Shown here piece by piece: positions 11,782-24,815 of a stretch of DNA of 64,000 bases. A program made the translations under genes and the position numbers. Numbering within the stretch: position 1 is the first letter of the stretch; each line of letters begins with the position of its first letter. This stretch comes from Paulownia fortunei. Taxonomy: Eukaryota; Streptophyta; Magnoliopsida; Lamiales; Paulowniaceae. Below the pieces are notes generated by a model. The model saw nothing but the letters and a program-made list of their open reading frames with translations. It did not search any database and was not told the DNA's origin. The stretch lies in assembly GCA_019321725.1 (NCBI GenBank), contig CM033115.1, positions 7,078,673 through 7,142,672 on the forward strand, given 5' to 3'.

Positions 11782-13791
11782 AAGAGGTGATGAAGAAGAT
11801 GAATAGTAATATTTTTTTTAATTTTCTTTTTTTTTCTATTTTGTATGTTTTGTCACTTTTAAAAATAATTTATAAATATTATCTAAATTATTTTTTATTT
11901 AATTATCCAAATTATGTTTTGCATTTTACCCTTTTTAAAAATTTTAATTTGTTTTGTGTGTAATCTATTTTTTGAAATTTTTTGAATGTAAAAATATATT
12001 CGAGTCTTTAAATATAAAATTGCATTAATATTTAAAATTTATCTAGTTTATGATATATAAAATGAGCAAACTTTATGCCTTAAACTTTGCTCGAATTATT
12101 AATATTTAAGCATTAATGACAAATAGAAATCATAAAAATATACTTAATGAAGTTTTGAACAATAAAATAAGTATGTTTTGATAAAATAAAAAATAAAAAA
12201 ATCATGAAAATGTGCAAAATGAATTAAAATGTTACTCAAATTATGATATTTAATAGATATGAAAACTATAATAATTATATCCTTATAAAATATACACTAT
12301 TATAAATAGCCCCAAGCATATTTTTGTCTCAGCACATTTTGTGAGCAGTACTTGAGAGGCAAACATGAATTTTCACATTAATTTTTTGATGACATCAGCA
12401 ATTTTCGTTAGGTTAACTAACGACTAATATAATATGTAACACAAATGCAAACCTCAATGATGGCTTTTGTAATTTTAAAAATTAGTTAGATTTTTTTATA
12501 ATTAGCCCAAACCTCAGAGGTAATTTTTTCAATTCACCCTTTTAATTAAGTGAACAATCAAAAATACAAATTGAAAACCTTATTTCAATTGTTAAAAAAA
12601 TTTAATTTTTGTTGCATTTATTATACCATGATTTTGTGAACCTAACACCTTTGTTGGCCACTCATAAACTTTCATATACGAAAATGATGCACCCAAAATA
12701 TATCTTTTGTGATTATTATGCAATTGTGAAATAAATTAAAGTGCATTATGTCATGGACAATGATACAATGGTATCTCAAGTCAAAAGATTAATTCATAGA
12801 TTATTATAACGAGGGAAATTCTCATTTGACTATCATTATTTACTTGGAAATTTTCAAGTAGGGTAATTTAGTGTACTTGTTTTCTAACAAGCACTTGCAT
12901 ACTTACACTAGTATCACAACATGGGTACTATGGAACGAAGCACCCTCCTTGTGAGCCTGCATCATGAGTGCAAGTCTTTATGGGCTTAAATGTCACGTCT
13001 CAATAAATTCTTTGAAATGTTTTTAAAATCTTATGCATAGAGGTTTATTCCATGATCGTCATCCCACGTGCAGTCATACCTCATAGCTATATAATATCTT
13101 GGGACTTCATCTACTTATAATAATATTGAATTTTATAATGAGGATTGTCATTAATTGATATTAATATAAAAATAATTTTTTTTTTACAAGAGTATATAAA
13201 TGATCAATCTAATTAGCTCGTCGGCACTATTCTAACATAGATATGAATTTTGAGAATTTTGATCACATCATCTTAGCTACTATTTACTTCAGATTGCAAA
13301 CTACTTTTGTAATACCGAATAGTTTATTTTCAGTAATTAGTTAAATAAACTAGTATATATTTATCTTATGTATAGTCTATTCTATAATATATGAGTTGAG
13401 TTAGCCTTTAATTATAATTATAGAATAATTAGGGTAAATAGTTTTTGGAAAGGGAAATAAAGGGCTTCAAAAATAAATACAGAAAGTTATGTTACAACCG
13501 TATTAATTTATAACCTACCTATTATGCCGTCGCAGAAAGTGGAGAACGGACGAGTGGTTTGCAAGAGGTTTGGTTCATGATTAGAACTGCTAATTAGTAA
13601 GTTTATACTGCCCTTATTCTGATTTTTCATTATGTAATGCAAAGAAAGGAGTGAATATCAAATTAATTTGAATTAAATTACCTCATGGGTCATTCATGTA
13701 TCAGATGTGAGATTGGTAGATATTTTAATGTATGGGTTGGTGGGAATGTTAAATATACTCTTATCAATTCAAACAATAGTTTACCATTATT
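11782..13791. other. AT-rich intergenic sequence
   Basis: No gene or complete element was recognised. It holds AT-rich low-complexity DNA, a near-palindrome around 12404-12422 (TTCGTTAGGTTAACTAACGA) and two 'AAACCTCA'-anchored fragments (12450, 12508) that look like worn transposable-element debris. The last part leads into the LTR of element B. Confidence 0.4.
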
Positions 13792-16700
13792 ATATTAGAT
13801 ATAGGAATGTATGTATAGGTTTGTAACATGTTTTGAATCACAAATTTTGATTGTGACGTGCATGTAAAGAAACGACTATTCGGGGGTGTGACAATAGCCT
13901 TTCATATTAAAAGAGCATGTTATGATATGATGGAATATTTTAATGCACTATAGGGTCATGTTGAATTAAATCATCTACTTCCATTATATTTGAAGTAGTG
14001 TAAACAAGTGTGTATAGATGAATGTTAGGCTTGCAATTGAAACTCTGATTTTTAATATGCTAGTTATACAAGATTATTAGTTTTAGGTTTATACTTAATT
14101 GTTTTGGTTCGAACATGGAGGAAATTAGTGAGTTAAATAATGATCTATGAAGAGAATTTTAATGATAATAAAGGATGGCATGTTCCTTTGACTAAGTATT
14201 TATTGAGTTATTCATTTGATTTACATTTTGAGATAATAATTACAAGCTTAATTCAATATATTAACATGTTGGTGAAGATATACATTCATTAGAGTCATTT
14301 TAAGTTGGGTAAAAATAAATAAATAATAATAATAATAAATTATTATGTAATTAATTAAATTCGATTTACTATCTTAGATTAATTTCATTCGCGTACAAGG
14401 AATTTGGTTTATTTTAATCAAATATCAACTATTGCATTTCAAGTAAGTGACTCTTAACTCTTCTAATTTATATAAACTCGTATATGTAGTACTTTTGATG
14501 TGCATTTTAAATTTTCTTATAATTTGGATCAAGTAAGTTTATATATGTACTATACTGTGGATATGTGAAAATGATTTGAGTGTTGTAAATTTTAAATACA
14601 AAAGTTGAGCATGTATTGAAATATGATTTCGTGAATGTGGTAGTTTCTAAATGTGCCTACTGTGGAGGTATTTTTAAAATCTGTTGTTGACACCTTACAT
14701 TATTGACTATTGCGGAATAAGCAACAGACAACTAATACTTGTTGGGATTTGACAGCTTGGTCAGTGACCCAGTGTAGGTGGGTTAAACTTGTGCTAGTAA
14801 CCTATGGGGGTTAAACCTGCACCAATGACCCAGTACATGAGGGTTAAGCCTATATTAGGACCTAAGACAAAGAGCTTAAACATATCTCTAACCATGGTTG
14901 CCAAAAACTTGCTACAACTTTAAGGTTGCAAACCCAAGTGCAGATTGTAGTAAGTAATAAATTTCTCGTGAGTCCGAGGTCGATCCACAGGGAAGTTGTT
15001 TGAAGAATTCAAGTTTATATTTATAAAAAGATGGAGTTTATGTGAATCAAAATATATGAACAATTAATGTATGATGTAGCTAAAAAAAAACCGAAGTAAT
15101 AAAAGTACTGAGGATTAGGGATCCACTCTTGAGTTTTGGATAGATAAATGGTTATTTATTCTTTTTACCTCTATTAATTGTCACAATTGGAATCCATACA
15201 TAATGAAGGTTCCAATGGGAAGATATTATCAAGTAACTCATGCAATAAGGTAATCATGATATTGTCTTACTATTGCAAATTATCTCTTAACGCCAACACT
15301 TATTTATGGGATCAAGCATTTATATACTCTTTTGTCAACAACAAATCAAGGTTTCACATTAGCAGTCGGTGGGGTAAAACCGTACAATAAGCTAAATGAA
15401 CCCAAGTATTTGTTGTGCCATTGGAGATACATAAATCAAGAATCACCACAAAAATAAGTAGGGTTTAGATCAATAATAATAATAATACAACATACTTAAA
15501 CAATTTCTACCCTTATAATCCATTTATCTTCCTCCATCAAAAGATTCACCCTTTTTCCTCAGCAAAATAAAATTTAGAAAGACATAATAAAAGTAACAAA
15601 GACTAAAAATATAAGAGAAACTAGAGAATGCACTTCTATTACTACTAGAAACTTACAATACTAGAAAACATACAAACTAGATAACTTAGCCTAAAGAAAC
15701 CCTCTACCCCCTCCTCTTACAAGCTGAATACATGGCCTATTTATAGTACTTGGAGTAAGCTAGAGGCCAAACAAATAATGGAGGGGTTAATCAAGTGGTA
15801 TGCTAGTTGCCAAGAGTTGGTAAGTTGTTACACAAATTTCTCAACCACTGAATTGAATTACATTTTTTGGTCAGATACAGCCAGAGTTTGAAGATATGTA
15901 AAGAATAAAAATTGTAGATCTTTCAACGCTGATATATTTTCATATATCGTTTGTCAAATTTGGTGATCGGATGAAGGAGATATGGTCAAATTACCGAGTC
16001 ATGTTCAAGAGCCGCCCTGTAACATCAGCAGCAACTTGCAGCCTATGGTTTTACCATTTCAACACATTTTCACACCATCTTGTCTTCAGCAAACTTGTTT
16101 ATTTATCTCTTGGGTATAACATATCCGAATTTCAGACCAAAATAAATTTGGGCTCAAGATATATAACCGAATTGGTAAAATAAGTCAATACTGGGCTGAA
16201 CTCTGATCTGAATTTTGGTGATCCATTTTGTGTAATTACTTGGACGAATTTTCTGCTATCATCAAGACTGAATTGGGCTGAGCCTCCAACATAAAAGTTG
16301 TACCTCTATCTCTTGGATTTCAAATGAAACAAGCTTCAGGTCCATAGAGCTTTTAATCATAAAGTTATGCTCAAATTACAAAAACTGTACAAGTCTGAAA
16401 ACATGCTTCCATTTATTCCCTAACACAAAACATTAATAAAACAAGAATATTAACAAGAATAAAGCAAGAAAAGTATAAAAGATTTGATATAAAAATATGT
16501 CAAAATATGCACTTATCAGTTATCTTATATGTTTGGTTTTGCATGGTAACCTTTATGTGGAGATTAGTTGATTTTCTTAAGTGCATGTTTTCTTTTAACT
16601 TATTGTTTTATAATAGTGAAGTGTTGGCCTTTCTCCTTTAGAGTTGAGTGATAAGTCAAAATATTTTTCATTGATTAAAAATATATTACTATTTTTCTAT

Positions 16701-17161
16701 CTTGCTTGATCCAACTAGTTGAGTGTTGGGTTATTTACTTCGTCGTCGTGCTCATAAATTTTCCCTATTATTTTTTAGATACCAAGACTTACTAGCTTGG
16801 GGAATAGCTTTTGGAATACAAGGAAGTTTATTGGAACTTTTTATTTAATTGTTTTAGAATTATTGAATAGGATAAATTTTATATTGAGGATGTATTATCT
16901 CTGTGTGATTCAGTGGTTTATTTTAGACACAACTTTGCGTATATTTGGAATTCAAGTGGATTGTTGAAGAAATTCTTGATTTATGTTGTTAATGGATTTA
17001 TATTGATTATAAAATTTTCATAATTATTTGGAGGTATAGATACTTTATACCAATGTTAAATGTTGGATTGTATTAAAAATATTGAATTAGCCTTGTAGGC
17101 TTTTAGGATGTTCCTAAGAGCCTGCGGTGGATGTCACGATCCCGAAGTTCAGAGCGTGACA
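13792..17161 (+). repeat. Element B 5' LTR (interrupted)
   Basis: The left part (13792-14900) aligns with 24849-25917, and the right part (16519-17161) with 38356-39031. Examples are the shared 'GTAACATGTTTTGAATC' and 'TTGGTTCGAACATGGAGGA' on the left and the 'TTAGGATGTTCCTAA' motif on the right. The interruption 14901-16518 is a family-C LTR in the opposite orientation. Confidence 0.8.
14901..16518 (-). mobile_element. Family-C LTR insertion (LTR plus about 9-10 bp of internal sequence)
   Basis: The reverse complement of 14910-16518 (1609 bp) is the LTR of element C, running from TGATAAG to TAGCA. The TATA box is preserved at 15738-15745 (minus strand). Unlike a clean solo LTR, it keeps 9-10 bp of the internal region beyond the U5 end (14901-14909, matching AGTTTTTGG(C) inside element C, up to the first bases of the PBS). 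The host sequence on either side is the palindromic ACCATGGTTG site, the same site used by element C in the other LTR of element B. Confidence 0.9.
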
Positions 17162-17168
17162 ATTAGAG

Positions 17169-17180
17169 TGGTATCAGAGC
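17169..17180 (+). other. Element B primer binding site (tRNA-Met)
   Basis: TGGTATCAGAGC lies 7 bp after the GCGTGACA end of the 5' LTR. It marks the LTR/internal boundary. Confidence 0.88.
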
Positions 17181-17390
17181 TTATATTATGATCTTTGGGG
17201 GTAATTTCAATAAGATTTATTGTCATCTAAGGATTTACGTCGGTAAGGAATTACTAAATTATATATGGGTTTGCTTGTTATTTGGTCGTTATTTGTTGTC
17301 TAGATTTGCTTGTTATTTGCATTGGAGTATAGCCTTCATTTATATTGATAGTTTTTATTGATCTAATTATAATCAATTTTATTTTAGAGA

Positions 17391-18590
17391 ATGCCATCGA
17401 GACGAGGATGACCTACTGATATAGCTCGCATTAATGTCTATGGCAATAGAGATGCAGCACAATAGGGAGTTAGAGTTGACGATCAAGCAAATGGACCACA
17501 TCGTGCTAATAGAGTTGATGGACAGTAGATGATCGATGGGACTAACCAAATTGATGGTAGTGGCATAGGTGGTGAAAATCTAGTCCAAAATAAGCAAATA
17601 AGAATGGTCAATTAACTGCAAAATTTGATTGTACCTATTCAAAATGGACAAAGTCAGTGTGACAAGTTCAAAAAATTTACCAGGATTAATCTACCTACCT
17701 TTCAGGGTCTTCAGAGACTGATGAAGCTGAGGGATGGATTACCAACTTGGAAAAGATCGTTAGGAGATTGGATTGCAATGATCTACAAAAAATCTCTTAT
17801 GCTACATACACACTGAAGAGAGAAGCGTATGAATGGTGGAGAATGGTAGAGGAGTCAGAGACGGAACCAACTATTTGGAAAAAATTCAAGGATTTATTCT
17901 GTGAAAGGTTCTTTCCTAAAAGTGTATGCTACCAAAAGGAGATTGAGTTTCTTCACTTAAAGCTAGGAGATATAATTGTGGCATAGTATCAAGCCAAGTT
18001 TGCATCGCTATGTTGTTTCGCTTTTTAATATGTGGAGAATGAGGCTTAAAAAGCTAAGAAATTTTTTAAGGGATTAAGGACAGAGATTCGTGTACCATTA
18101 TCTGCTCAAACAGTGACCACCTACACGATCATTATCAATAAGGCTCTTGACGTTGCATTGGAGTTGGGAGACCAACACATAAAGAAGCCAAAAGAGATAG
18201 ACCTACTAATGTCCAAGCAAACCAAGTCCCTAACAAGCAACCTAGAAAGGAAAGCTTCCAGCAAAAGCAAACAATAGAATAACAAAGGGGAGGAAATTGG
18301 TGTGGAACGTGCAAAATGATTTATATAAATGGAAATTTCCTTAAGAGAAATAGAGCTTGTTACGAGTGTGGTTAACATGGCCATCGTGCTGCGTTTTGCC
18401 CTAATAAGAGGCAAAATAATCTATGTCTTTAATATGGGCGACCACATAGTGAGAGTGACTGTATGTGGTACACCGAATGATACTTTGAGTATGGCCAATA
18501 GGTCATAGGGAAGATATTTGCCCAAACAAAAGGAAAAATCAGATGGGTCATCAGTTTTAGAAGAATCAACAAAGCCAAGTTAATCATGTC
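17391..18590 (+). pseudogene. Element B gag remnant
   Basis: The start ATG at 17391 is followed by a stop at codon 7. Capsid blocks are visible in two frames: 'LPTFQG' near 17690, then 'LKREAYEWWRMVEESE' near 17811 and 'KKFKDLFCERFFPKSV' up to 17930, with a stop at 17984. A CX2CX4HX4C zinc knuckle is at 18358-18402 (C-Y-E-C, H and C kept) but carries an internal TAA. Gag would have bound and packaged the element RNA. The stops and frame changes make it non-functional. Confidence 0.82.
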
Positions 18591-18593
18591 CCA

Positions 18594-18965
18594 ATGACTA
18601 GACAAAGCAAATGTGGGAATCAAAGGCCACAAATGCAAGGAAAAGTATATGCTTTTACAGAGCAAGATACTCAAAACTCTAATGAGATGGTGACAGGTAT
18701 GATTCCAGTTGCATCTGGATATGCTTATGTGTTGTTTGATTCAGGAGCTATGTATTCATTTGTTTCCATTTCTTATGCTCAGAAATATAATTTGTTTTGT
18801 GAACTTTTAGATGTGACACTATCTATTAACACCCCTGTTGGAAGTACATTTGTTGTGGAATATAAATCCAGATCTTGTGTTGTTAAAATAGTAAACTATG
18901 AGATGCTTGGAGACTTGACTCTATTAAACATGATGGACTTTGATGTCATTCGTGGGATGGATTGA
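18594..18965 (+). pseudogene. Element B protease remnant
   Basis: A 123-codon open stretch covers the retropepsin domain. The active-site triplet D-S-G-A is intact at 18738-18749, followed by 'MYSFVS' in place of the usual 'THSF(I/V)S'. The domain ends with the 'DFDVIRGMD' block (usually D(Y/F)DVILGMDW), where a stop replaces the Trp. The domain itself is nearly complete, but it no longer connects in frame to Gag or RT. Confidence 0.82.
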
Positions 18966-19149
18966 TTGGCCACTTATTATGCTTCTATCAATTGTCAGTT
19001 GAAGAGAGTAGATTTCATCCCCTTACCCTACCAAAGTTCCATTTTGCAGGTGGTATGTGTACATACCCTCCAAAATTGATTTATGTTCTTCAAGCTAAAA
19101 GATTGTTGAGAAAAGTTTGTATGGGATATCTTTTTACAGTTCTTGATAC

Positions 19150-20515
19150 ATGAGAGATTGAACTTAAGTTAGAGGATATTTCTGTTATTTGTGAGTTCCT
19201 AGATGTATTTCCGAATGAGCTACCTGGATTACCTCCTGACATAGAGATTGAGTTTTCTATTAATGTAGTACCAGGTACTGGTCCTATTTCTAAAGCACCA
19301 TATAAAATGGCTCCGGCTGAGTTGAAAGAGTTAAAGGAATAACTACAAGAGCTACTAGACATGGGATTTATCCGGCCCAGTGTGTCACCTTAGGGAGCAT
19401 TAGTTTTATTTGTTAAGAAGAAAAATGGTAGCTTAAGACTTTGCATTGACTATCGGGAGCTGAATAAGGTGACTGTACAGAAAAATACCCCCTACCTCAA
19501 ATTAATGACTTATTCAATCAGCTACATGGATCAAAGGTTTTTTCTCAAAGATTGATCTTCGAACTGGATACCATCAGTTAAAGATTAAGTTGGAGGATGC
19601 ACTAAAGACAGCTTTTAGAACGAGATATGGGCATTGCGAGTTCCCTGGTGATGCCTTTTGGACTCACTAATGCACCAGCAACATTTATGAATTTGATGAA
19701 CATGGTATTTAAAAACTATTTGGATAAGTTTGTTGTGGTTTTCATTGATGACATCCTCATCTACTCAAAAAGTAAGGAGGAACATCAAAGACATCTAAGG
19801 CTGGTTTTGCAAATTTTAAGAGAAAATAAGTTGTATGCAAAGTTGAAAAAGTGTGAGTTTTGGTTAGACAATGTAGCTTTCCTTGGTCATGTGATTAATG
19901 AGCAGGGTGTCTTAGTGGATCGTTAAAAGATTGAAGCGATAGTAGAATGGAGTAAGCCAACAATGGTTACAAAGATTCATAGCTTTGTAGGAATGGCTGG
20001 CTATTACAAACACTTTGTTAAAGGTTTTTCTCACATTGCTATACCATTAACATGTTTGACTAGAAAAGGAAGTAAGTTTGAATGGACAGAAGAATGTTAA
20101 TAGAGTTTTCAAGAATTGAAGAAGATGTTAGAATATGCCCTAGTACTTATACTTCCATCATGTGGTGAGGGTTATACTATCTATTGTGATGCTTTCAAGA
20201 AGGGACTAGGGTGCATTTTAATGCAGAAAGACAAAGTAGTAGTTTATGTCTCTAGACAACTCAAGCCTCATGTGTTAATAACAATGGGTTTTATATTAAA
20301 GTTTTGGAGGCATTATCTTCAAGGAGAATGATGTGAGATTTTCACTGATCATATGAGTTTGAAATACATTTTCACGCAAAAGGAGTTGAATATGAGATAA
20401 AGGCGGTGGCTAGAGTTGCTTAATGACTAGGACCTCAACATCAATTACCACCTAGGGAAGGCTAATGCAGTGCAGATGCATTAAGTAGAAAGACTATAGG
20501 GAATTTGGCAATTTT
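19150..20515 (+). pseudogene. Element B RT / RNase H remnant
   Basis: RT blocks run in order: 'FPNELPGLPPDIEIEF', '[20 protein letters not shown]', '[19 protein letters not shown]', a frame change, then '[17 protein letters not shown]' and the catalytic F-I-D-D-I-L-I-Y-S at 19741-19767 with both Asp residues intact. The RT connection '[14 protein letters not shown]' ends at a stop (19924). RNase H follows with 'VYVSRQLKPH', a stop near 20330 and 'TDHMSLKYIFTQKELNMR*'. The module would make element cDNA and remove the RNA template. At least five stops or frameshifts inactivate it. The solo family-D LTR begins about 240 bp downstream. Confidence 0.85.
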
Positions 20516-20757
20516 GATGACCTCCCAAAGACACATATTGGAGAACTTCAATAAATTACAAATTGATGTAAGGATGTAGGGAACTATAGCATAATTGGCT
20601 AACCAGAGACACCAACCTACCTTGATTGAGAGAATACGGGCTGCACAGGCAAATGATCCCCAGTTGCAGAAAATCCAAAGAGATCTCGATAAAGGACTTA
20701 CTTCGAAATTTGGGATTCACACAGAGGGCTATATGAGGTTTCAAAATAGGATATGTG

Positions 20758-23700
20758 TGTAATACCCAAGCCTCACACTAGTCACTTGGCCAATATAATT
20801 CATGCATGATATGCTATTTATATGCTAATTTGCATTAACATCTACATGACATCTTATATAACATTCTTAATCGTTGACTTCCAATACTATCACATGATGT
20901 TAGTGGTTGAGATCCTATAACCTAATTAAGTAATTCTATATTTAGATAAGATAAAGAGTATATTGGTCAATATAGTAGATATTCATAGGTTATATGTTAT
21001 AATTTTAAAAGTGTTAAAGGTATCACTAGTAAACTTATATGATTAGATTTAATTAGATCGAAATGTTTTAAAGGTATACATCCATAGATTAACATACTTG
21101 GGATATCAAACATGATATAGTGTGATTTAAGTGTCATAATACGAGGTTCATATGTGCATGTGATTTTTGAAAATGAAAATTAGATAATCATTTAAGAATC
21201 AGATGTTGATCGGTTTGGAGATCAAATGAACGGTTAAGAAATTAGGGCATAATGTATTATCCGATCATATAGAAATTAAAGTAGGTTGTAGGTAGATAAA
21301 TAAGTAATGAGAAACACTAGATTGGGGCTGCATAAGGTGTGAATAACATCATATTTGAATCACCACTTGACACCTCAAGCCTTGCCATCTCAAGCTTCCA
21401 CCTCAACATTTCTTCATTTCTATCATTGAACCACGACCATAAATCATTTTTTGAGCTATTTCACATCCCAAACCTTCATATGGAATTTTATAATTTGCTC
21501 TCAAGTAATCCAAGTAAAGAAAAAAGGTGAAGGAAGCAAAAGGAAGTAGGGAGAAGCAAGTAGGAGTTTAAAATTGTGTATAGGTAAGTTTAACTCATAT
21601 TTTTATTTAAGTTCTTGTTTGAGGGTTTATGATTTTTAAAGCTTCTATTATTGTTTATAATCATGTTTGGGTGTTATTTGTTGTCTTATAATTCACAAAA
21701 GAATGATTTTTAGTTTCAAAATCACAATAAAAATCACTAGGGACATAAACTGTATACTTGCTGATTTTTTATATTAAAGCTTTATATATGTATAATAACT
21801 TGATTAAAACCTGTGTATTTCACCATATATGTGTTTATATATGGGTCTAGGTAATTTATATAAGTTTAGAGAGGTTATTAATTGAAATATAGTGTGATAA
21901 TTAAAAAGATGCTCAAAATTATCTTCTTTGAATTTCATATTCTGTCCTATGTGAATAAGGTTGGTTTTAAAGCAATAAATCCATTATTTTTGGTAATACT
22001 TTGACCTGGTTGTCTCTTTATATATGTTATCTAAGTATGGTGAAAATTTGGGAGTAATTGAATATATTTAAGGGTGTCAAAACCATTAATGTCATGAAGT
22101 GTGCAAAACTGTCACGGTAGAAAAAAAATCTGTTTCAGTATGTTGTGAAGAGAGTTGAACTTGAAAATCTATATCCATGAGTTTTAGTAATTCTATGACA
22201 TGGTTATATTTTTTTTTATGTTAGCTAAGTGATAAAAATTAAGGAGTGGATGAATATGTCTAAGGGTGTCAAAATCATCATGCAATTTAATGTGGCAGTA
22301 GGAAAATGTGAAGTTGTGAATCTGTCCCATTTGGTTCATTAAAATGTTCTAATGTGGATGTAGTTCATTTGATCCCTAAAATTTAAGGGGATATTATAAG
22401 AGTTATAATACATCAATTAAGTAAGGTTAGTATATATTTTACGATATGGAACAAAAGTGCATAGAATGTTGTATTCGATTATAGTTTCAAAGTGGTAAGG
22501 TTGTTTAATTAAATTAAGATTCAAGATATTTATACTACATTAGGTATAATGAGCCTGTTAATTAAGGATGGTGATTGATATCTTATATTTTTATAGATTG
22601 TTTCACATCTAAGGTTAGAGAGTAGTTTTTTAACACACAATCGATTAAAGGTAAGTGAAAATTCATTTGCAACTACAATGCATGGGCATAGTATTTATTG
22701 TCTTATCTATACTAAATGTAATCCTTATATCTTGATGTGTGTATTATGAGTATTATAAATATCTTATAATGCATACGTTGCTTGGATGATGGGACATGGG
22801 ATCTGTTGTGTCATTGAACATGTCATTCATCAATAATTACACGTACATGCATAACACGTGCTCACAGTTGAGGTTTTGCATGCATGATATTATTTTTAGA
22901 AAGAAAATATTTTGGTTGGCCACTACTAGTGCACGAAGGCCTGTGTGGCTTATTTATATAATATTTTGGGGCCCCGCGAGTATTACTTCTCGGAGGATCA
23001 TAGGGGTGGACAGAGGGTATGCCCCTGGTGGTCACGAGAGGGTGTACCACTTAACTGTGCCCTTATCAATGCTACTAATGGGAAAACTTCTGGAGGATCA
23101 CAGGGAATGACAGGGGGTGTATATCTAGTAATCTCAGGAGATAGCCCTTGGACTATATCGATCTGTTTATGGCCATGTGATTATTGATATTATTGAGAGC
23201 TCTATCTGGTACATAGTAGGTGGGTTAAGGGCCCAATGATGGAAAATGACTTTGAATGAACTATTTTTGATGCATGAGTTTGTATTTTTATCATGATCTT
23301 ATAGAAATGAATTACATATGTGTTAAATTATCCCTTCATCATGCATGATTTTCACTTACTGAGCATTAACCCACGTAGTTTATGTATTATAGGTGAGTTT
23401 GGTGATACTTGAATCCATGAACTTACTGGGCAAACGGGTGGAGTTTCTACAGGTTCTGAGGTTCAGTGTACATGGATGATAACCTGTTGGGTTAGTTGTT
23501 AACTTATTTGCTTTTGGAGTCTATTGTATTAAATTTTGGAAATTGTACAGTATGTTACTTTTAAAACTTTTACGTACATGGGTATGTAAATATTGTGGTT
23601 ATTATAGGTCCTCTGTAGGTACATATATTAGTCTGTGAGTGGGAAAATAGTTTATTATTTATTAATATGTTACAGGCAAAAAAAAAAATTATGCATGCTC

Positions 23701-23761
23701 ACAGGTTCTACCATATCAAATTATACTACATATATAGTTGTGTAGTAATAGGGGTGTTACA
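20758..23761 (+). mobile_element. Solo LTR of family D in element B pol
   Basis: 3004 bp from TGTAATACCCAAG to GTGTTACA, flanked by a perfect 5-bp target duplication ATGTG (20753-20757 and 23762-23766). It aligns with the 3' LTR of element D (57026-60089), sharing 'TCACTTGGCCAATAT', 'AACTGTCACGGTAG', 'TTTTGGTTGGCCACTACTAGTG' (one change) and 'GGTGGTTGAGATCCTA'-type blocks. No internal sequence remains, so it arose by LTR-LTR recombination. It splits the RNase H/integrase part of element B. Confidence 0.93.
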
Positions 23762-23766
23762 ATGTG

Positions 23767-24815
23767 TGTCGAATAATATAGGGTTGAAAGAAGTGATTCT
23801 TCGAATGGCTCATACCAGTGGTTATACTATACATGCTAGAGGTACTAAGATGTATAAAGACTTAAAACAAACATACTGGTGGAATAATATGAAGAGGGAA
23901 ATAGCTGATTATGTCTCCAAATGTTTGATATGTCAGTGAATTAAGGTTGAGTGTAAAGAAAAAGCAGAAGAATTTCAGCTTCTTCCTATTCCTAAGTGGA
24001 AGTGGGAACATATCACTATAGACTTTATCATCGGGCTTCCTCGAACTCAAAAAGGTAATACAACTATTTAGGTGATTATAGATCGATTGATCAAAGTTGT
24101 CATTTCATGTCTATTAAGGAACGTACGCCCCTAGAGATTTTAGGCGGAGTTGTATAAGGAGAAAATTGTAAAGCTCTATGGAGTATTGTGTACTATTGTT
24201 TCTGATAGAGATCCCCATTTTGTCTCCTATTTTTGATAGAGTTTTCATAAAGAACTGGGAACTAACTTACATGCACAGCCTTCCACCCGCAAATGAATGG
24301 ACAATCTGAGAGAACTATCCAAATCCTTGAAGATATGTTGAGAGCTTGCATTCTTGATTTGAAGGGATTATGGGAACAATATTTGCCAATGGTGGAATTT
24401 GCATATAATAATAGTTATCAGGCTAGTATTCAAATGTTCCCATTTGAAGCACTATATGGAAGAAAATGTCATTATCCAATCCATTGGAATGATGTTGGTG
24501 AGAGAAGGATATTAGGGCCCGAGAAAGTTCAATAAGTGATTGAGAAAATACAGCTTGTGAGAGACCAATTGTGTACCACTCAGAGTCGACAAAAGAGTTA
24601 TGCTAATGTGAGGAAACAAAGTCTGGAGTTTAAAGAACGTGATCATATATTCTTAAAAGTGTCCCAAACTAAGGGTGTGATGCGATTGGTATGTGAGGAA
24701 AGCTGAGCTCTGGGTATATAGGTCCATTTGAGACACGAGAAAAGATTGGAGAAGTTGCCTATAGACTTGCCTTACCACCAGCATTAGCGGGAGTACACAA
24801 TGTAGTTCATGTTTT
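23767..24815 (+). pseudogene. Element B integrase remnant
   Basis: The N-terminal HHCC zinc-binding region is visible: 'AHTSGYTIHARGTKMYKDL', 'YWWNNMKREIADYVSKC' and 'LICQ' followed by a stop at 23938. The core begins 'WKWEHITIDFIIGLPRT' (first catalytic Asp). A stop and frame changes follow, then 'MNGQSERTIQILEDMLRACI' (catalytic Glu region) opens a frame at 24293-24535 through 'FPFEALYGRKCHYPIHW'. The C-terminal domain decays and sequence stops aligning after 'GVHNVVHV' near 24815, short of the usual tail. Integrase would insert element cDNA; this copy is inactive. Confidence 0.83.

Noticed and set aside
15178..16183. Two 70-codon open frames (15178-15390 and 15971-16183) that recur antisense in the element C LTRs at 37874-38086, 26253-26465 and 37078-37290.
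   Set aside because: They lie antisense inside an LTR and persist because the LTR copies are nearly identical. They show no domain and no independent conservation.
17099..17161. Possible separate TSD of element B.
   Set aside because: The outer ends (about 13792 or 13888, and 39031) are not sharp enough to compare flanks; no matching pentamer could be supported.
18121..18674. Minus-strand open frames over element B gag/protease.
   Set aside because: Shadows of the forward-strand gag-pol remnant, which has recognisable motifs.
22796..23187. Three overlapping open frames in the solo family-D LTR.
   Set aside because: They sit in LTR sequence that is broken in the colinear 3' LTR of element D, and match no protein family.
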